A DNA stretch of 64,000 nt from JALOLV01 sp046295175 (GTDB lineage: Bacteria; Bacteroidota; Bacteroidia; Cytophagales; Spirosomataceae), in NCBI GenBank assembly GCA_046295175.1, contig JBKBNY010000007.1, forward strand, positions 1 to 64,000. Direction: 5' to 3'. Shown here piece by piece: positions 1 through 10,220 of the stretch. A program made the position numbers and the translations under genes. Position 1 is the stretch's first letter; each line of letters begins with the position of its first letter. Below the pieces are notes generated by a model. The model was given only the letters and a program-made list of their open reading frames with translations, was not told the origin of the DNA and made no database searches.

Positions 1-2570
1 AGTTTACACTCACTGGGCTGGCAGTTCTGCAAAATGGACTACCTGCATAACTGATTGTTGCACTTGGTGCATTCGTAATCGTTACACTCGTCGTGGCAGT
101 TACTCCACTACAACCTCCACTCGCTGCTATCGTGTAGCTGACTGTGTAGGTGCCGGCGGTGCTACTGCTTGGCGTTATCTGACCCGTGGTGTTACTGATA
201 CTCAAACCGGCTGGACTTGAACTAAACGCTCCGCCACTGCTGCCTACTAAATTCACATTCACTGCACTTCCACTACTACAGAAAGGACTTCCTGCGTAAC
301 TGATACTTGCACTTGGGGCATTCGTTATCGTTACACTCGTCGTGGCTGTTACTCCACTACAGCCTCCACTCGCTGCTATCGTGTAGCTGACTGTGTAGGT
401 GCCGGCTGTACTACTGCTTGGGGTTATCTGACCCGTGGTGTTACTGATACTCAAACCGGCTGGACTTGAACTAAACGCTCCGCCACTTGTACCTACTAAA
501 TTCACACTCACAGCATTTCCACTGCTACAGAATGGACTGCCTGTGTAGCTGATTGTTGCACTTGGTGCATTCGTTATCGTTACACTCGTCGTGGCTGTTA
601 CTCCGCTACAACCCCCACTCGCCGCTATCGTATAGCTGACTGTGTAGGTGCCAGCTGTGCTGCTACTTGGGGTAATCTGTCCCGTCGTATTACTGATACT
701 CAAGCCCGCTGGACTTGAACTAAACGCTCCACCACTTGTACCTACTAAATTAACACTCACTGCATTTCCGCTACTACAGAAAGGACCTCCTGCATAACTG
801 ATTGTTGCACTTGGTGCATTCGTTATCGTTACACTCGTCGTGGCTGTTACTCCACTACAGCCTCCACTCGCTGCTATCGTGTAGCTGACTGTGTAGGTGC
901 CGGCGGTGCTACTGCTTGGGGTAATCTGTCCCGTCGTATTACTGATACTCAAGCCCGCTGGACTTGAACTAAACGCTCCACCACTTGTACCTACTAAATT
1001 AACACTCACTGCACTTCCACTACTACAGAAAGGACTGCCTGCATAACTGATAGTTGCACTTGGGGCATTCGTAATCGTTACACTCGTCGTGGCTGTTACT
1101 CCGCTACAGCCTCCACTTGCAGCTATCGTGTAGCTGACTGTGTAGGTGCCTGCTGTACTGCTACTTGGGGTAATCTGTCCCGTCGTATTACTAATGCTCA
1201 AGCCCGCTGGACTTGAACTAAATGCTCCGCCACTGCTGCCTACTAAATTAACACTCACTGCGTTTCCACTACTACAGAAAGGACCTCCTGCATAACTGAT
1301 TGTTGCACTTGGTGCATTCGTTATCGTTACACTCGTCGTGGCTGTTACTCCACTACAACCTCCACTTGCAGCTATCGTGTAGCTGACTGTGTAGGTGCCT
1401 GCTGTACTGCTACTTGGCGTTATCTGTCCCGTTGTATTACTGATACTTAAACCGGCTGGACTTGAACTAAACGCTCCGCCACTGCTGCCTACTAAATTCA
1501 CATTTACCGCATTTCCACTGCTACAGAATGGACTGCCTGCATAACTGATTGTTGCACTTGGGGCATTCGTAATCGTTACACTCGTCGTCGCAGTGACTCC
1601 ACTACAGCCTCCACTCGCTGCTATCGTGTAGCTGACGGTGTAGGTGCCTGCGGTGCTGCTGCTTGGCGTGATTTGCCCCGTCGTATTACTAATGCTCAAG
1701 CCCGCTGGACTTGAACTAAACGCTCCGCCACTTGTACCTACTAAATTCACACTCACCGCATTTCCACTGCTACAGAACGGACTGCCTGCATAACTGATAG
1801 TTGCACTTGGGGAATTCGTTATCGTTACACTCGTCGTGGCAGTGACTCCACTACAGCCTCCACTTGCCGCTATCGTGTAGCTGACTGTGTAGGTACCTGC
1901 GGTGCTGCTGCTTGGGGTGATTTGACCCGTGGTGTTACTGATACTCAAGCCCGCTGGACTCGAAGAGAATGCTCCGCCACTTGTACCTACTAAATTCACA
2001 TTTACCGCATTTCCACTACTACAGAATGGACTGCCTGCGTAACTGATTGTTGCACTTGGGGAATTCGTTATCGTTACACTCGTCGTCGCAGTCACTCCAC
2101 TACAACCTCCACTTGCCGCTATCGTGTAGCTGACTGTGTAGGTGCCTGCTGTGCTACTGCTTGGCGTTATCTGTCCCGTTGTATTACTGATACTCAAACC
2201 CGCTGGACTTGAACTAAACGCTCCGCCACTGCTGCCCACTAAATTAACACTCACCGCATTTCCACTACTACAGAACGGGCTACCTGCATAACTGATTGTT
2301 GCACTTGGGGAATTCGTTATCGTTACACTCGTCGTGGCTGTCACTCCACTACAACCTCCACTCGCTGCTATTGTGTAGGATACTGTGTAGGTACCTGCCG
2401 TACTGCTGCTTGGCGTGATTTGACCCGTGGTGTTACTGATACTCAAGCCCGCTGGACTTGAACTAAACGCTCCGCCACTGCTGCCAGTTAAGTTTACACT
2501 CACTGGGCTGGCAGTTCTGCAGAATGGGCTACCCGTGTAGCTGATACTTGCTGTCGGTTGTATTGTAACA
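1..2570 (-). repeat. 249-bp in-frame tandem repeat array (at least 10 units)
   Basis: The 10-mer gttacactcg recurs at 81, 330, 579, 828, 1077, 1326, 1575, 1824, 2073 and 2322, every interval being exactly 249 bp (83 codons). Each unit encodes an Ig-like segment with the strings GSPFCSSGNAVSVNLVG, SPAGLSISNTTGQITPSSS and GTYTVSYTIAASGGCSGVTA, so two cysteines per unit could form a disulfide. Units differ only by scattered substitutions. A divergent edge unit lies at about 2491-2570. The array continues past position 1. Confidence 0.95.
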
Positions 2571-5500
2571 GATACGTTTACAGCTACAAAACTACTTTGG
2601 CAACTTCCATTTTCACATCGAACATTGTAAGTCGTTGGTGATGTTAGACTTGGTGTAACAAAAGGCGAGCCTGTGAACGGAATGGCTACCGAACTGACAT
2701 TATACCAAACTGGCGAACCACTACTACAAGTGGCTGTTAATGAGGCAGTTGTTCCACTACATATCGTTGGATTGTTCGTACCTGTGGGGACTGTAACATT
2801 ACAAGTGCCTGTTCCTTGAATCGCAAACGTATATGGATTTTCGTCTGCATCATCATTAGCGATACTTACAGTAGCAGTTCGATTTCCACTTGCCGATGGG
2901 TCAAAAGTAACTGTAAAAATAGTAGAACTTGCAGCGTTAATAGTAGCAGGTAGTGTGATTCCTCCAACCGTAAATTCGCTGCTTCCTGTACTTATTGAAC
3001 TTATATTTAATGTTCCTGTTCCTGTATTTTCGATAGTAAAAGTCCTTACCACCGTTCCAGATGCTACATTTTGAGAACCAAAATCAGTATGGTCAGTAGT
3101 TGATGGTGTTGCATCTCCGTTTACGATGGAAGCACTATTACCTTTGAGGTTGATTTCGGGTAAGGCTGCGGTAGAAAATGTGGATTCATAAGCCCCCTTA
3201 TCTACTGTTCCTTGTTGAATACGTGCATTGCCAGCAAGGTCAGTAGTCACTCCTGAAGGAATTAAAGAATTATTACCAGTGCCAATGGCAATGCTAATGC
3301 TACTCAAGGTATAGTCAGGATTTAAAGCTGGGTCACCCGTCAAGTTACCGTCCACACCGTTGGTAATGCCAGAAGTACCTCCATTAATTAATGTGTTTTT
3401 TATATCTCCACCAGAGCAATCACAATTACCTCTGCCACCTGTATTATCTGCGATAATAGAGTTGTAGATAGTCAATGTGCCTATGTTACTATCAATCCCA
3501 GCGGCAAAACCACCAGAGGAGGCGGTATTCCCTACCATTGTACAGCCATAAAATTTAAGAGTTCCACCATTATTGTAATATGCACCTGCTGGCCCTGAAT
3601 TTCCAGAGAATAAACAGTTTGTCAGACTGGCCGAAGCATTTGAACCCTGCCAAATTCCTCCTGATACTGTATTTCCAATATTGTTAGTAATTATACTATT
3701 AAAGATATTGAGCGTACCAGCATCTACATTGATGCCACCACCATATCCAGCTCTTCCATCAGTCAATACCACGTTATTTAATATCAATGTACCTCCATTG
3801 CTATCGAAATCAAGGGCACCCCCAAAGCCACTTCCTGCTACAAATCCATTTGTCGCTTTTAAGTTCTGAATACTAACTGTAAGCCCATCTATAGAAATTG
3901 AATTCAAACTGCGGTAAAGATTGTTCCCACTGATGATAGTATTGGAGGTACCATTGCCGTTGATAGTTAAATTTTTCGTAATATCAGGGAGGTTACTGCC
4001 AAGAGTAATCGTGCCATTGATACCAAAAGTAATAATTAGGGGCGTACAAGATGATGCATTTGCTTCTTGAATGGCTGCACGCAATGTGCATACCCCACCT
4101 GCAGTCGCACATACACCATCTCCTACTGTGGCATCACCATCATCGCCCAAATTATTGACTGTTAGAGCTACACAATCAACACTGCCCGTCCCTTGAATAG
4201 CAAAATTATATGGATTTTCGTTAGAGTCATTATTGGCAATGTTCACCGTAGCTGTCCTTGTCCCACTTGCCGAAGGGTCGAAAGTTACGATAAAAGTAGT
4301 AGAACTTGCAGCGTTTATCGTGGCAGGTAGTGAGATTCCCCCAACTACAAATTCGCTATTTCCTGTACTAATTGAGCTTATATCTAATGTTCCAGTTCCT
4401 GTGTTTTCAATGGTAAAAGTCCTCACCACCGTACCTGATGATACATTTTGAGAACCAAAATCTGTATGGTCGGTAGTTGATGGTGTGGCATCTCCGCTGA
4501 CGATTGAAATGCTATTGCCTTTGAGATTAATTTCGGGGGTAGTTGAAACCACCCGTATCCCAAAATCATTAAATGTATCATCTACTGCACCAAACCTTGT
4601 GGCATCGGCAGCACTATAAGTACCTGTATTGATGTCGCCAGTAGTATTGGTCTGGATTGGAGAAGTAGCACTCCAACCAGAAGGTAAACTTGGGCTTGGC
4701 GGAGCACTTCCTGCTGTGCCAGCAGTTGTACTCAAAAGTACTCTTAAATTGGCAAAGGAAGGAACGTTTGTAAATGAATACGTTCCGTTTGCATTTACTG
4801 CAACAGACTGAATTACCAAATTTGTAATAGGGTCAACCAAAATAGCATTTAGACCCCCTCCATTTGTACCTGATTCGCCAGCAGTAAAAATATTGGTAAG
4901 CGTATTATTTGCACTGTTATTGACATCATTCCAGACGGTTCCACTAATTGTGCTACCAAATTTTATTGGTGTGGCATCTCCTTCGTTTGCGTCATCTGCT
5001 TTGTAATTCGCCGTGCCTGTTTCGACAGCCGTGCCGTTATCGCTATTATCTGTAATGGTATTATTGTCAAATGCCGCTCCTGAAGCTGTAGCAGTAGAAT
5101 TATAAGTTGTTGTACCGTTTGTGGCTACACCCGCGACATCAAAGGTAACATCTATAACAGCAAAATTACTACCTGCTGTTACATTTCCGGCACCACCATT
5201 TAAATCGGAGCTATTATACAATGAACCATATAACGTTCGTGTACCTGATAATAAAGTATTTGTACCCGTACCTGTATATGACGGATTGAGTTGTAAATTC
5301 GCAGGATTATTAACAAAACTGGCAGATACGTTCGAAATAGTTAAACCTGGAAATGCAGTACTTAAATTTTCTGTTGCTTGTAAACTTTTCAGAATTGACT
5401 GACCTATATTTTCTACCCTAATTCTGTATGTAAGTCGGTATTTATTATCATAACCCAACCATTGCACGCTCGTCAGTTGCTTTGCTACACCCACTGAGCT

Positions 5501-6487
5501 TAATACTTGGGTTAAGTCCGCAAAATTGGCAGAGGTTGGCGTAGCCAAGCAGTTTACACGAAAAGAACCCACCAAAGCTCCAGTAGCGGGGTTTACATTG
5601 TATGAGCCATCAGAACCATCTGAAGTCCTCGAACTAACCACCATTAGGTTTGCATTAGCATAATCCCAGCTTATTCCGTAAGTGCCTGGTCCTTGAGTCG
5701 TAAAATTGAAACCTACACCCGTGGGTAAGATATTCCCAACTTCTACGGATGGAATTAGTCCTGTACCTGTAAGTGTTTGGTAGTTCGGGATTCGTATCAA
5801 CTTCTTTCCAATAGTCATATACATCGTATTGTCAGGAGCCACTACGATGTCACCGTATGTAGCAGACCCAAGTTGAGCAGCATAAAAAGGAGTTGTGGTT
5901 GCATCTGACGACGACCAATACTCACCAGTGTTGTAAGGGGCTGGCATTGTAGAAGCATAAACTGCAGGGCATTGAATATTACCCAATATCGTAAATGTAT
6001 TCGTCGCAGGATTATACCTTGTGAGCTTGACCGTATGAATATCAATTCTTGGAGCACTTGGCGATAATTGTATCACAAGAGCCGTTATGGTTCCGTAAAT
6101 ATTGCCATCTTGCCCTACACCCATCCTGAAAAACTCCCCGCCTGTTAGAGTTGTTAAGTTCGTATTAGTAGCTACTGCCCCAGTATTGTTATAAACATTG
6201 ACCACAGTTGTTCCGGCAGTTGTACCAGCTTTGGCATAAAACAGTCTACCATTTGAAGGGTTAAAAGCTGCCCCATACGGAAGATTGTTGTTTCCGGCAG
6301 GGATACCATTGGTAGTGGCGATAGTAGAACCCAAGCAGCCTGTTGTACCATTCAAAAATCTGATTTCATTGCCAGTGGCATTGGGGTTTCCAGAAAGAAT
6401 ATTAAATGCCCGCCAAGCCTGCCCAAAGGCAGGTGATATTTGGGATAATATTATGAGCAGAGAAATAATGGATAGATTTTTTTTCAT
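1..6487 (-). CDS. Giant secreted repeat protein (C-terminus beyond window)
   Basis: An uninterrupted minus-strand reading frame runs from ATG at 6487 to the window edge, 2162 codons with no stop. Residues 1-22 (start MKKNLSIISL) form a signal peptide. Approximate order after that: a propeller-like N-terminal region (to ~360), a DUF11-like region, an SdrD_B-like module starting near 506 (motif SGTVWNDVNN), a choice-of-anchor D module (~648-766), a CSLREA segment (motif CTLRAAIQEAN) opening a parallel beta-helix (~768-1105), a second anchor D module (~1108-1224), one Ig-like CHU_C-type module, then 83-residue repeats from ~1306 onward. This is a typical Bacteroidota exported adhesin or matrix protein. 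The sorting domain, if any, lies outside the window. Module names are recalled from family patterns; the extracellular role is inference. Confidence 0.85.
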   Translation of the reverse strand, partial: MKKNLSIISLLIILSQISPAFGQAWRAFNILSGNPNATGNEIRFLNGTTGCLGSTIATTNGIPAGNNNLPYGAAFNPSNGRLFYAKAGTTAGTTVVNVYNNTGAVATNTNLTTLTGGEFFRMGVGQDGNIYGTITALVIQLSPSAPRIDIHTVKLTRYNPATNTFTILGNIQCPAVYASTMPAPYNTGEYWSSSDATTTPFYAAQLGSATYGDIVVAPDNTMYMTIGKKLIRIPNYQTLTGTGLIPSVEVGNILPTGVGFNFTTQGPGTYGISWDYANANLMVVSSRTSDGSDGSYNVNPATGALVGSFRVNCLATPTSANFADLTQVLSSVGVAKQLTSVQWLGYDNKYRLTYRIRVENIGQSILKSLQATENLSTAFPGLTISNVSASFVNNPANLQLNPSYTGTGTNTLLSGTRTLYGSLYNSSDLNGGAGNVTAGSNFAVIDVTFDVAGVATNGTTTYNSTATASGAAFDNNTITDNSDNGTAVETGTANYKADDANEGDATPIKFGSTISGTVWNDVNNSANNTLTNIFTAGESGTNGGGLNAILVDPITNLVIQSVAVNANGTYSFTNVPSFANLRVLLSTTAGTAGSAPPSPSLPSGWSATSPIQTNTTGDINTGTYSAADATRFGAVDDTFNDFGIRVVSTTPEINLKGNSISIVSGDATPSTTDHTDFGSQNVSSGTVVRTFTIENTGTGTLDISSISTGNSEFVVGGISLPATINAASSTTFIVTFDPSASGTRTATVNIANNDSNENPYNFAIQGTGSVDCVALTVNNLGDDGDATVGDGVCATAGGVCTLRAAIQEANASSCTPLIITFGINGTITLGSNLPDITKNLTINGNGTSNTIISGNNLYRSLNSISIDGLTVSIQNLKATNGFVAGSGFGGALDFDSNGGTLILNNVVLTDGRAGYGGGINVDAGTLNIFNSIITNNIGNTVSGGIWQGSNASASLTNCLFSGNSGPAGAYYNNGGTLKFYGCTMVGNTASSGGFAAGIDSNIGTLTIYNSIIADNTGGRGNCDCSGGDIKNTLINGGTSGITNGVDGNLTGDPALNPDYTLSSISIAIGTGNNSLIPSGVTTDLAGNARIQQGTVDKGAYESTFSTAALPEINLKGNSASIVNGDATPSTTDHTDFGSQNVASGTVVRTFTIENTGTGTLNISSISTGSSEFTVGGITLPATINAASSTIFTVTFDPSASGNRTATVSIANDDADENPYTFAIQGTGTCNVTVPTGTNNPTICSGTTASLTATCSSGSPVWYNVSSVAIPFTGSPFVTPSLTSPTTYNVRCENGSCQSSFVAVNVSVTIQPTASISYTGSPFCRTASPVSVNLTGSSGGAFSSSPAGLSISNTTGQITPSSSTAGTYTVSYTIAASGGCSGVTATTSVTITNSPSATISYAGSPFCSSGNAVSVNLVGSSGGAFSSSPAGLSISNTTGQITPSSSTAGTYTVSYTIAASGGCSGVTATTSVTITNSPSATISYAGSPFCSSGNAVNVNLVGTSGGAFSSSPAGLSISNTTGQITPSSSTAGTYTVSYTIAASGGCSGVTATTSVTITNSPSATISYAGSPFCSSGNAVSVNLVGTSGGAFSSSPAGLSISNTTGQITPSSSTAGTYTVSYTIAASGGCSGVTATTSVTITNAPSATISYAGSPFCSSGNAVNVNLVGSSGGAFSSSPAGLSISNTTGQITPSSSTAGTYTVSYTIAASGGCSGVTATTSVTITNAPSATISYAGGPFCSSGNAVSVNLVGSSGGAFSSSPAGLSISNTTGQITPSSSTAGTYTVSYTIAASGGCSGVTATTSVTITNAPSATISYAGSPFCSSGSAVSVNLVGTSGGAFSSSPAGLSISNTTGQITPSSSTAGTYTVSYTIAASGGCSGVTATTSVTITNAPSATISYAGGPFCSSGNAVSVNLVGTSGGAFSSSPAGLSISNTTGQITPSSSTAGTYTVSYTIAASGGCSGVTATTSVTITNAPSATISYTGSPFCSSGNAVSVNLVGTSGGAFSSSPAGLSISNTTGQITPSSSTAGTYTVSYTIAASGGCSGVTATTSVTITNAPSASISYAGSPFCSSGSAVNVNLVGSSGGAFSSSPAGLSISNTTGQITPSSSTAGTYTVSYTIAASGGCSGVTATTSVTITNAPSATISYAGSPFCRTASPVSVN

Positions 6488-6630
6488 TGCAGCTAATAGA
6501 TTAGGTTTTGAGCAAGAATCTAAAGAAGGTTAGGCGGCTTTTTTTGGTCAAAAAAGACATTCAAATGTAACAAGAAGTAATGAAAATAAATTTAATTTTT
6601 ATCCAGCGGTAAAAAGTGCACTTTTTTATA

Positions 6631-6664
6631 AAAGGGAGATAAAATAGCACTTTACCTCCCTTTT
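6631..6664 (-). terminator. Hairpin after the beta-helix surface gene
   Basis: The arms aaagggag (6631-6638) and ctcccttt (6656-6663) pair around a loop of about 17 nt, just past the stop of the 6679-9474 gene. A perfect 16-bp palindrome, aaaaagtgcacttttt, follows at 6611-6626. Either could end transcription or attenuate read-through toward the giant gene at 6487. Confidence 0.5.
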
Positions 6665-6678
6665 TAGATTAAGTTATC

Positions 6679-9474
6679 TCAATTACACCCAGTAAGAGCC
6701 ATAATCTTCGCTTCAAATACAGCTCCGTTGGCAACCTGAAATCCGCCCCCGCTTTGCGGATTTAGCGTTATTGAATTATTAGCCAAATACTGCACATTTG
6801 CACCCGTCAGAATACTATTTGTAGCCGTAATCGTATTGGATGACGCCTGCACACTCGTACCCGAAAGGTTTGTTGTCAGATTCAAATTACTACCCACCGT
6901 GGCTACCTGAACCACCTGTGTCGGTACTCTGCTACTATTCCCGCACGAAACGGTTTCGCAAGCGGCATAATAGGTAGTAGTGGTGCTTGGATTTTGTATT
7001 AGTGGACTTCCCGTTCCTAATGCAGTGCCGCCCGTTGCTGCGTTGTACCATTTGATGGTTCCTCCGCTACAATTTGCTGATAATGAAACACTTGTATTCG
7101 GGCAAACAAAGGTTTTATTGGTCGAAACATTCGTAGGGTTTGAAGGTGTAGATTCTAACGTAACCGTTACCGCAACTCTATCCGTAAAGCATACACTCAA
7201 AAAGTTATTGGTACATTCGGCATAGTACGTAGTGGTATTGCTTACGGTTTGCGAAATCGAATTTGTTGTACCAAGAGAAGTCCCACCAGTAGCTGTATTG
7301 TACCAATTGATAGTTCCATAGCTACAACTTGCCGATAAAGTAACACTGCTTGGCGAACAAATAAAGCTTGGATTGGCAGTTACATTGCTCGGAACTGGTG
7401 TATAAACAAACGATTGGCTTATCGAACGATTACTTTCGCAAGTGCCATTTGAGCAACTTGCATAATAATTATTGAAACCTGGTGTTGGATTTACAGGAGT
7501 AGTTGTAAACGGACTCCCAGTACCGATTGCAGTACCACCATTGCTGGATGTGTACCACCTTGGAGTACCCACAGTACAAGTGGCAGTAAAAGTGATGGCG
7601 GGAATTGTATTTCCGCAGAAATTTCTCACACTGGAAGTAACATTAGTAGGATTCCCCAAAACTAAAATTTGAGTGGCATTTACCGAATTACTGTAGCATA
7701 TTCCGCTTTTACACTTCACCGAGTAGGTAGTTGTTGTGGTTACAGTAGGCATAAACGGATTAGCCGTTGACAGTGCCGATGCCCCGTTATACCATTCGGG
7801 AACTCCGACAGCACAACTTGCACTCAACGAAACTTGTGTATTCGGACAAATGGTAGTATTGCTAACAGTTACATTCGTTGGGTCAGATGGTAATGAGACA
7901 GTAATGCTACCTGTGGCGATTCTGTTTATGCTAACACAAGTAGCACTTGTTTGGCAAGCGGCATAATACGTAATTGGGTTTACGGTTGGGCTTACTGATA
8001 ATCCGTTACCAGTACCAACAGAGGTTCCTCCACCCAAAGCTGTGTACCACGTAACAGTACCTACCGCACATGTAGCCGATAGCGTTACTGATTGCCCACA
8101 AGTTATAGATGTGTTACTCACCGAAACTGCTGTTGGGTCTGGAGGTACAACCGAAGCCGACTGAAACTCGTATGCTCCAATATCTACTGCTCCACTACTA
8201 AATGGTCGGGGATTCCCCAGAATATCAGTAGTTAAAATACTTGCACTCGCCGGAATGCTACTTGTACCCGTGTTGATAGCAGGAGAGCAATTAGTGAGGG
8301 TCAGTCCATCATCACTCGTAAAATAGCTTCCATCTACTCCAGCTGGGGAGGCTACATTTAAAAAATTAGGATTTAGGTCAATATTTCCCCCGCCGTCGGT
8401 TCCGTAACCGTTATTCCAAACACCTGCATTTTTTGAATTTTGTAAAAGTGAATTCGTACTTGAAATCGTACCTGGCGAATTAATCAAAACACTTCCTCCC
8501 GAATATGGGCTGGTATTAAAGACAATTACATTGTGTAGTTTAGTAGTTCCACCAGTGATGCCAATTGATTTCCCAGAAGTCGAACCATAATTATTGACAA
8601 AGGTAGAATTCACTACAACAATCTGCCCCGAATTTGCCATGTTGTTCGATACGACAAAAGCCGCTCCGTTTGACGTCGCACTATTATTAAACATAACCAC
8701 ATTATTGAGGTAAGAATGTCCTCTGTGCATAAACATCCCACCAGTAATTTGGCAGCTGTTTCCAGTAAAAACAGAGTTGAAGACCTTTACGGTATCTGTA
8801 TAAGTTGAATTATTATGGTAAATTGCTCCATAAGTACCTCCATTACCCGAAAACACACAATTTCTGATAGTCGGGTATGAACCTCCTGACATGTGCATTG
8901 CCGAGCCAAAATATGGAAAAACTGTACTTCCGTTGATGGTTTGTCCGGGAGGGGCTCCTGTTGTAGAGCTACCAACTGCGGCTGTCATGACAAAACCATC
9001 TACCACAGTTGTTTTATCACAACCAACCAGAGCCAAAACTTGATAAACATTTGTGCCTTGTATATGAGATTGCAATTCGGCTATATTATTCCCATCGGTA
9101 TTGGTGTCATTGTTATCAATATCGCCCGATAGAATCGTTTTATTGGTAGCAATTACTCGTTGCGAAATCAAGGTTTCGGTTCCTGCAAAACTACCGTAGA
9201 GTTTTACACCGCTTTTGAGCCAAAAAATTTTATTTTGAACATTGGCAGGCGAAGCATTGCCCGAACCATCTTTGAGTGGCTTATAAACCCCCGCAGCAAC
9301 CCAAACTTCATCACCACTCGACGATGCAACTATCATAGCTTGTAAATCGGCCGAGGCATTTGCCCAAGTTGAGCCATCGCCCGTTCCTGTAGCGGTTGGT
9401 TTAACATATCTGATGATTCCGTAAGTATCAATAACAGCAATTAAGGTAATTATTAAGAATAAATATCTTCTCAT
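6679..9474 (-). CDS. Secreted beta-helix protein with Ig-like repeats
   Basis: 931 residues. A signal peptide (MRRYLFLIITLIAVI) precedes a right-handed beta-helix with many short N/G/S-rich coils (~20-400). The helix closes with a choice-of-anchor Q type motif (CSPAINTG, later DILGNPRPFSSGAVDIGAYE). Next come five Ig-like modules of the CHU_C-associated kind, each carrying WYN/WYT, TGGT and TTYYA strings and paired cysteines. The C-terminus (NSILTGANVQYLANNSITLNP, ending LTGCN) looks like the '3-coathanger/GCX' tail known from Bacteroidota surface proteins. It starts 4 bp inside the LytTR gene stop, so the two are probably translationally coupled. An exported adhesin-like role is inferred; no catalytic site is visible. 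Confidence 0.85.
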   Translation of the reverse strand: MRRYLFLIITLIAVIDTYGIIRYVKPTATGTGDGSTWANASADLQAMIVASSSGDEVWVAAGVYKPLKDGSGNASPANVQNKIFWLKSGVKLYGSFAGTETLISQRVIATNKTILSGDIDNNDTNTDGNNIAELQSHIQGTNVYQVLALVGCDKTTVVDGFVMTAAVGSSTTGAPPGQTINGSTVFPYFGSAMHMSGGSYPTIRNCVFSGNGGTYGAIYHNNSTYTDTVKVFNSVFTGNSCQITGGMFMHRGHSYLNNVVMFNNSATSNGAAFVVSNNMANSGQIVVVNSTFVNNYGSTSGKSIGITGGTTKLHNVIVFNTSPYSGGSVLINSPGTISSTNSLLQNSKNAGVWNNGYGTDGGGNIDLNPNFLNVASPAGVDGSYFTSDDGLTLTNCSPAINTGTSSIPASASILTTDILGNPRPFSSGAVDIGAYEFQSASVVPPDPTAVSVSNTSITCGQSVTLSATCAVGTVTWYTALGGGTSVGTGNGLSVSPTVNPITYYAACQTSATCVSINRIATGSITVSLPSDPTNVTVSNTTICPNTQVSLSASCAVGVPEWYNGASALSTANPFMPTVTTTTTYSVKCKSGICYSNSVNATQILVLGNPTNVTSSVRNFCGNTIPAITFTATCTVGTPRWYTSSNGGTAIGTGSPFTTTPVNPTPGFNNYYASCSNGTCESNRSISQSFVYTPVPSNVTANPSFICSPSSVTLSASCSYGTINWYNTATGGTSLGTTNSISQTVSNTTTYYAECTNNFLSVCFTDRVAVTVTLESTPSNPTNVSTNKTFVCPNTSVSLSANCSGGTIKWYNAATGGTALGTGSPLIQNPSTTTTYYAACETVSCGNSSRVPTQVVQVATVGSNLNLTTNLSGTSVQASSNTITATNSILTGANVQYLANNSITLNPQSGGGFQVANGAVFEAKIMALTGCN

Positions 9475-9803
9475 ATCTCTTTATTGGTTAGGGTAAAATT
9501 TTTGAAGAAGAGGTCTTTTTTGCGTCTCGACAAACAGACTTCCATCTGGTTTGCCAAAACAAGCATCGTAGAGTCATACTGAGCAACTATATACTGCAAG
9601 TTGACCATGAAACGACGATTGATTCTGAAGAAAGAATGTGCTAAAAATCGAGGCTCTAATTTACCCAAGTTGGTCGAGGTCAGAACGACCGAACCATCCG
9701 AAAAGTGCAGACGAGTATAATTAACATCGCTTTCGAGAAGGATGATTTGTGAGGGTGAAAATCTCATTCGCCCACCCACGTGAATCTGTGTTTCTGTTTT
9801 CAT
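9471..9803 (-). CDS. Stand-alone LytTR-domain DNA-binding protein
   Basis: 110 residues, almost entirely one LytTR domain: ILLESDVNYTRLHFSDG, then SFFRINRRFMVNLQYI, a basic recognition segment typical of the family, and CLSRRKK near the end. There is no receiver or membrane segment, so how its activity is controlled is not visible. LytTR domains bind paired direct repeats about two helical turns apart; exactly such a pair lies upstream (10050-10088). Its stop overlaps the start of the beta-helix surface gene (ATGA-type overlap), suggesting a regulator and target in one operon. The ATG at 9803 gives a complete domain. Confidence 0.9.
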   Translation of the reverse strand: MKTETQIHVGGRMRFSPSQIILLESDVNYTRLHFSDGSVVLTSTNLGKLEPRFLAHSFFRINRRFMVNLQYIVAQYDSTMLVLANQMEVCLSRRKKDLFFKNFTLTNKEI

Positions 9804-10049
9804 GATAGAATCGAAATATGGCTTATTCTGGAGTACTTACAAAAGTTTGGCGTACGGGCTTTTACTCTTTCAGTGTTTCGCTATAATCAATCGGCTCTAT
9901 CTCGCAGTTTTCAGAGAAACTGATTTCACAATGGGTAATCCTAAGTTTTGCTAATCAACTTAGAGTCTAAACAGTTTGAGATAATTGCATAGGGGTCACG
10001 AAACAATTATAAAGTATTCCAAATTTACATCCTTAAACCACGCGAGTGT

Positions 10050-10088
10050 TATCTCATTTTGAACATTCTTTATCTCATTTTGAACATT
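10050..10088. promoter_or_regulatory. Candidate LytTR site: two 18-bp direct repeats, 21 bp apart
   Basis: tatctcattttgaacatt occurs at 10050-10067 and again, identically, at 10071-10088. The 21-bp register (two DNA turns) is what LytTR regulators recognise. It lies 247 bp upstream of the LytTR start in an otherwise gene-free stretch (9804-10288) that also holds the terminator of the WYL gene. Nothing else was recognised in that stretch. Confidence 0.6.
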
Positions 10089-10220
10089 TTAGCATTTTTT
10101 TAGGGATTTCGGGCAAGATAATTGTCAATTTCGTTAGATTTTAGAAAAAATCTCAACTTACACTCTCATACTTATTGGATTGTATCAAAATGAATAGGAT
10201 GGTTAGTACAAACGCAAAAA

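Noticed and set aside
1..2570. Regular repeat array considered as CRISPR or satellite DNA
   Set aside because: The period is 249 bp, has no unique spacers and keeps one open frame throughout, so it is a coding repeat.
3681..8975. Several plus-strand frames of 60-90 codons across the surface-protein genes
   Set aside because: They are shadows of the minus-strand repeat genes: no start context, no recognisable protein, and low-complexity V/P/L translations.
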